From Candidatus Sungiibacteriota bacterium (GTDB taxonomy: Bacteria; Patescibacteriota; Minisyncoccia; Sungbacterales; JACQCQ01), in NCBI GenBank assembly GCA_016181565.1, contig JACOZA010000075.1:1-11624 (forward strand): a stretch of DNA of 11,624 nucleotides, given 5' to 3'. The notes beneath the pieces were generated by a model that was not told the origin of the DNA, did no database searches, and saw only the letters and a list, made by a program, of their open reading frames with translations. Positions 10,686 to 11,624 of this stretch are shown here, one piece after another (within the stretch, counting starts at the first letter, position 1; the number at the start of each line of letters is the position of its first letter). Both the position numbers and the translations under genes were made by a program.

Positions 10686-11624
10686 TCACCCCTCACCCGC
10701 CCCCTCCAGCACCCAGAGTATATCAATCATCCCTTGCGTGTCCTGCATGCAGTATTCCAGGAGCGCCTTTCTGAGGGCAACCTTGTCATGCTTCTCGTCC
10801 TTGTACATCGCCGCGAAGAATTCTCTGGCGGCCTGGCCGCCGTCGCTGACTTCCAGCCCTGTGTAACTCTTGCCTGTCAGCGCGGGCAGCACTTGCTTCA
10901 GCGAGCAGCTGCCATGCTGGGCAGGGCTGTAGTACCAGAAGTTCCGGAAGGGAACAATCAGGTCGTTAAAGCGGTCTAGTAATGAGTTTAGCCATTTTTC
11001 CCGCGGGAAAGCATCTGCTAGGTCCTGAATAATTTTCTTTTCAAAACTCATATTATACGCTATTATTGTGCCCTTTGGACCTATCTCCTTCAGTGCCCTG
11101 ACAACCCCGGGCCGCGGGTCTTTGGGGCTGTCGGTGAGGAATTCAATGTGTCCGGCTTTGGCGCCCGGCTTTTTCATTATGTGCAGCGAAACCTGGAACG
11201 GTATCTTTTGGTAGGGGCTTGTGCCGTCAAACAGGGGTATGGCCGGATTGATGGTTTCAAAGTCAAGGAAATACAGCGGATAGCGCAGCTGCTTGAGAAA
11301 TTTTTTAATCGCTGCCGCGTCCTTGTGGGTTCTGTTCCTGATGATGCAGTCCTTTTGTATGCGCTGCTTGTCGTTCAGCCGGAAATCGCCGGGCATGTCC
11401 TTTATGAGAACAATCTTCTGGTTGAGCAGGTGAAACGCCTTCCTGCCCAGCAAATAAAGCTCTGCTACGCTGTGCTCCGGCAGGTCCCTGAGGCACACAG
11501 GGCATGCCTTGGGGTCCACGCACTCGGTCCCAAGCTCCGGCTCGGGCATGGCAGGGCTCTTTATGACTTTTATCATTTCCCTGATATTTTTCTCCACTTC
11601 GGGCAGAAGTTCCGCGACCTCCTC
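10686..11624 (-). CDS. DUF2779-type RNase H-like nuclease, C-terminal 312 residues; runs off the right edge
   Basis: The frame is open to the window edge, so the true start is probably outside; the GTG at 11597 is an internal candidate only. The visible part begins with a Cys cluster (Cys35, Cys41, Cys44; C-x5-C-x2-C), like the Fe-S cysteines after Cas4/RecB-like PD-(D/E)XK nuclease domains. It continues into a DUF2779 exonuclease-like domain: YFLDFETI (Asp121, Glu123), IAYNMSFEKKII, RFNDL (Asp221) and YCMQDTQGM (Asp295), a DEDD-type acidic set. Full-length members are usually well over 400 residues. Its substrate is unknown. Base and codon use (many CTG, GGC, AAG) look different from the left part of the window, and its 3' end abuts the broken uppS, so it may come from another genome, possibly archaeal. 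Confidence 0.8.
   Translation of the reverse strand, partial: EEVAELLPEVEKNIREMIKVIKSPAMPEPELGTECVDPKACPVCLRDLPEHSVAELYLLGRKAFHLLNQKIVLIKDMPGDFRLNDKQRIQKDCIIRNRTHKDAAAIKKFLKQLRYPLYFLDFETINPAIPLFDGTSPYQKIPFQVSLHIMKKPGAKAGHIEFLTDSPKDPRPGVVRALKEIGPKGTIIAYNMSFEKKIIQDLADAFPREKWLNSLLDRFNDLIVPFRNFWYYSPAQHGSCSLKQVLPALTGKSYTGLEVSDGGQAAREFFAAMYKDEKHDKVALRKALLEYCMQDTQGMIDILWVLEGAGEG

Overview
The window looks like a piece of a Patescibacteria/CPR genome, most likely Parcubacteria. The grounds are the gene set (rpsO, pnp, cca, an HD-type nucleotidyltransferase, a DUF5671 membrane protein that I know mainly from Parcubacteria), the almost complete lack of Shine-Dalgarno sequences, start codons sitting 2-8 nt below -10 boxes, and intergenic regions full of short palindromes. 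The taxonomic call is inference; no marker search was possible.

Layout. Positions 1-2527 (minus strand) hold an RNA-metabolism cluster: rpsO (S15), a NYN-domain nuclease gene, and the first two thirds of pnp, which runs off the left edge. A promoter and a leader of about 155 nt precede rpsO. Positions 2528-3088 have no protein gene but several hairpins. Positions 3089-4108 encode a XerC/D-type tyrosine recombinase with a perfect 28-bp palindrome inside its reading frame. Positions 4250-4879 encode a secreted C39-like cysteine peptidase. Positions 4881-5185 hold tRNA-Arg(TCG) and tRNA-Lys(CTT), followed directly by the CCA-adding enzyme gene (5196-6692). Positions 6693-7130 contain tRNA-Pro(CGG) preceded by two broken tRNA-Pro-like copies. 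Then come a PgeF/YfiH-family gene (7227-8042), a small hypothetical gene and a good terminator. Positions 8524-8862 hold tRNA-Ala(CGC) embedded between tRNA-Ala 5' and 3' fragments. A DUF5671 membrane protein (8905-9852), an acylphosphatase (10204-10482) and the first about 43 codons of uppS (10483 onward) follow. At about 10,610-10,650 uppS breaks off and the sequence switches to the 3' part of an unrelated minus-strand DUF2779 gene running off the right edge; this may be an assembly chimera.

Functionally the region is dominated by RNA: ribosomal protein S15, two RNA nucleases (PNPase, NYN), four tRNAs and the enzyme that finishes tRNA 3' ends. Two of the tRNAs (Lys, Pro) encode CCA and lie directly in front of a protein gene; the other two (Arg, Ala) lack CCA.

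The most unusual signals are (1) degenerate tRNA-like copies that keep the acceptor stem of the neighbouring intact tRNA at three separate tRNA loci, including a nested arrangement at tRNA-Ala, (2) a 25-nt start-site motif shared by rpsO and the acylphosphatase gene, each with a complementary upstream arm that could mask the start, and (3) the palindrome inside the recombinase gene.
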